In this document: positions 12,637 through 13,627 of the stretch, in pieces | How the letters are laid out: each line of letters starts with the position of its first letter | Position numbering within the stretch: the stretch's first letter is position 1 | NCBI GenBank assembly: GCA_937877465.1 | Contig: CALFIT010000204.1 | Coordinates: 1-13,627 of the forward strand | From: an uncultured Bacteroidales bacterium | Lineage (GTDB): Bacteria; Bacteroidota; Bacteroidia; Bacteroidales; F082 | DNA length: 13,627 nt | Direction of reading: 5' to 3' | Notes under the pieces: model-generated | What the model saw: only the letters and a program-made list of their open reading frames with translations | Database searches by the model: none | What the model was told of the DNA's origin: nothing | Translations under genes and position numbers: made by a program

Positions 12637-13627
12637 TTACCGCCTCAGCCAAAGCCCGAAAAAGCGGTCATAGACGCTGTAGCCGTCTTCGCTTTCGGCC
12701 ACCAATTCCTTGTCGGTGAGGACGCGTAGGGCGCTTCTCACGGTGCTGGCCGGCCCGGGCTGGTGTCTTTGCAGGAACTCTTGGCTTCCAATCTCTTTCA
12801 CTTTTCCTTCTTTGGCGATGGCTCTCAGAAGCGACAGTTGGCTGGAAGTCAGTAGCTTGCAGTAGGTTCGGAACGTCTCTTTGTATTCTTCCAAGATGTC
12901 ATCAATCGTGGTTGCCAAAACCCTCCTGTCGATTTGCCGCGTGCCGTATTGATAAAGTCGGTTGAGCACGCATTGGATGTACCAAGTGTGGCCATAGACG
13001 GTTGTGTACAACTCGTGGAAGGTCTCTTTCGGCAAGGTTTGCCTGTTGCGCTCAAGATGGCGTTGTGCGAAGTCGAAATAAGCGTCTTCGGGGATTTCGT
13101 ACAGCGGAAACATCTGTGTACTTTGGAAAAACGGGCGGTTGGCGGCCATGAACATCTCGGTCATCAGGTGCTTTTGGCTGCCCGCGAAGATGAAACGGAC
13201 GTTGGTGAGGTGCTGGATGTGGCTGCGCAACAGGGCTTCCATCTTCGGCTCCGGATAGTCGGTGATGACCTGAAATTCGTCGAAAGCGACATAGCAAGGC
13301 AGCTTCGACTTTTCGAGCCAGCCGAAGAGTTCGCCCAACGAGGCTTCGGCCACCGTCGGCTGTACGTCAAGGGTGATTTGCGGCGTTCCCGTGGCGGGCT
13401 CGGCGGTCATGACGGGACGAAACGACTTGAACCAAGCAAGGATTTCTTTCCAAACGCGCTCCGAGGGCTTCCCGATTTTCGCCATGACGACCTCGCCGAA
13501 GGCTTTCACCATGTCGGCCATGCAGGTGGTTTGGTCCAAATCGACATAGAGGCAAAGGGCTTCTTTTGGGTCGATTTGCTCAAATACATGCTTGATTAGC
13601 CCCGTTTTTCCCATCCTTCTTGGACTG
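12637..13627 (-). CDS. AAA-type ATPase with C-terminal winged helix (5' end outside window)
   Basis: The frame stays open to the window edge: SPRRMGKTGLIKHVF at the right end is the Walker A region, so the ATG at 13614 is a P-loop Met and not the start. Counting from that Met, Walker B is CYVAFDEFQVI (107-117, D112-E113) and a sensor-like strand is VRFIFAGSQKHLM (139-151). The ATPase core is followed by a helical lid, then a winged-helix-like region from about 265 (LTSSQLSLLRAIAKEG, then STVRSALRVLTDKELVAE), and it ends YDRFFGLWLRR. This is the archaeal-type AAA ATPase (PF01637-like) abundant in Bacteroidota and in archaea. Its role is poorly defined; many copies are near mobile or defence genes. 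Roughly 20-40 N-terminal residues are missing from view. Confidence 0.88.
   Translation of the reverse strand, partial: SPRRMGKTGLIKHVFEQIDPKEALCLYVDLDQTTCMADMVKAFGEVVMAKIGKPSERVWKEILAWFKSFRPVMTAEPATGTPQITLDVQPTVAEASLGELFGWLEKSKLPCYVAFDEFQVITDYPEPKMEALLRSHIQHLTNVRFIFAGSQKHLMTEMFMAANRPFFQSTQMFPLYEIPEDAYFDFAQRHLERNRQTLPKETFHELYTTVYGHTWYIQCVLNRLYQYGTRQIDRRVLATTIDDILEEYKETFRTYCKLLTSSQLSLLRAIAKEGKVKEIGSQEFLQRHQPGPASTVRSALRVLTDKELVAESEDGYSVYDRFFGLWLRR

Noticed and set aside
1..13627. CRISPR arrays, tRNA or rRNA genes, transposases, integrases
   Set aside because: None seen on either strand: no regularly spaced repeats, no tRNA-like cloverleaf recognised and no mobile-element protein motifs.

Overview
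The window looks like a metagenome contig from a Bacteroidota (probably Bacteroidales, gut or rumen type) bacterium. A short piece of eukaryotic DNA is joined to its left end. Evidence for Bacteroidota: TAnnTTTG-type -7 promoter elements, mostly without Shine-Dalgarno sites; many short-signal lipoproteins; a GH20-type hydrolase with a C-terminal beta-sandwich; a WG-repeat protein; a MHIG-type XRE regulator of a kind common in this phylum; and a SPRRMGKTGLI-type ATPase. The first ~960 bases are very AT-rich and encode an intron-free internal part of a eukaryotic AP-1 clathrin-adaptor mu subunit. It stops abruptly, a few residues before its natural C-terminus, exactly where GC-richer bacterial sequence begins in the middle of a GH20-like gene. 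Assembly chimerism is the simplest reading.

Layout: (1) 1-963, partial eukaryotic AP-1 mu. (2) 962-1900 (+), 3' part of a GH20-family glycoside hydrolase. (3) 4990-1885 (-), a block of five genes: deoC, an OsmC protein, a FlK-like thioesterase, a TSCPD protein and a vWA lipoprotein. It starts from a promoter just upstream of deoC and ends at a terminator that lies inside the convergent GH20 gene. (4) 5069-5522 (+), a divergent promoter, a ~230-nt leader rich in inverted repeats, and a 69-aa XRE-type regulator whose start codon directly follows a terminator-like hairpin and T-run. (5) 5565-12289 (+), a promoter, seven tightly packed genes and a terminator. Every one of the seven products begins with a signal peptide: a lipoprotein, a caspase-like cysteine peptidase, two secreted proteins of unknown function, a TPR/WG-repeat protein, a second lipoprotein and an outer-membrane beta-barrel-like protein. 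(6) 13627-12289 (-), an ATPase cut by the window edge, followed by a small protein resembling those found beside AbiEii nucleotidyltransferases.

The most interesting unit is the seven-gene operon. It would place a caspase-fold protease outside the cytoplasm together with partner proteins and a barrel, linked by start/stop overlaps of 4-7 bases. I know of no described system with this composition. The second point of interest is the leader of the XRE gene, where two inverted-repeat structures cross each other and so compete. The third is the vWA lipoprotein, in which the DxSxS metal-site strand is at the C-terminus and the rest of the vWA fold at the N-terminus, as in a circular permutation.
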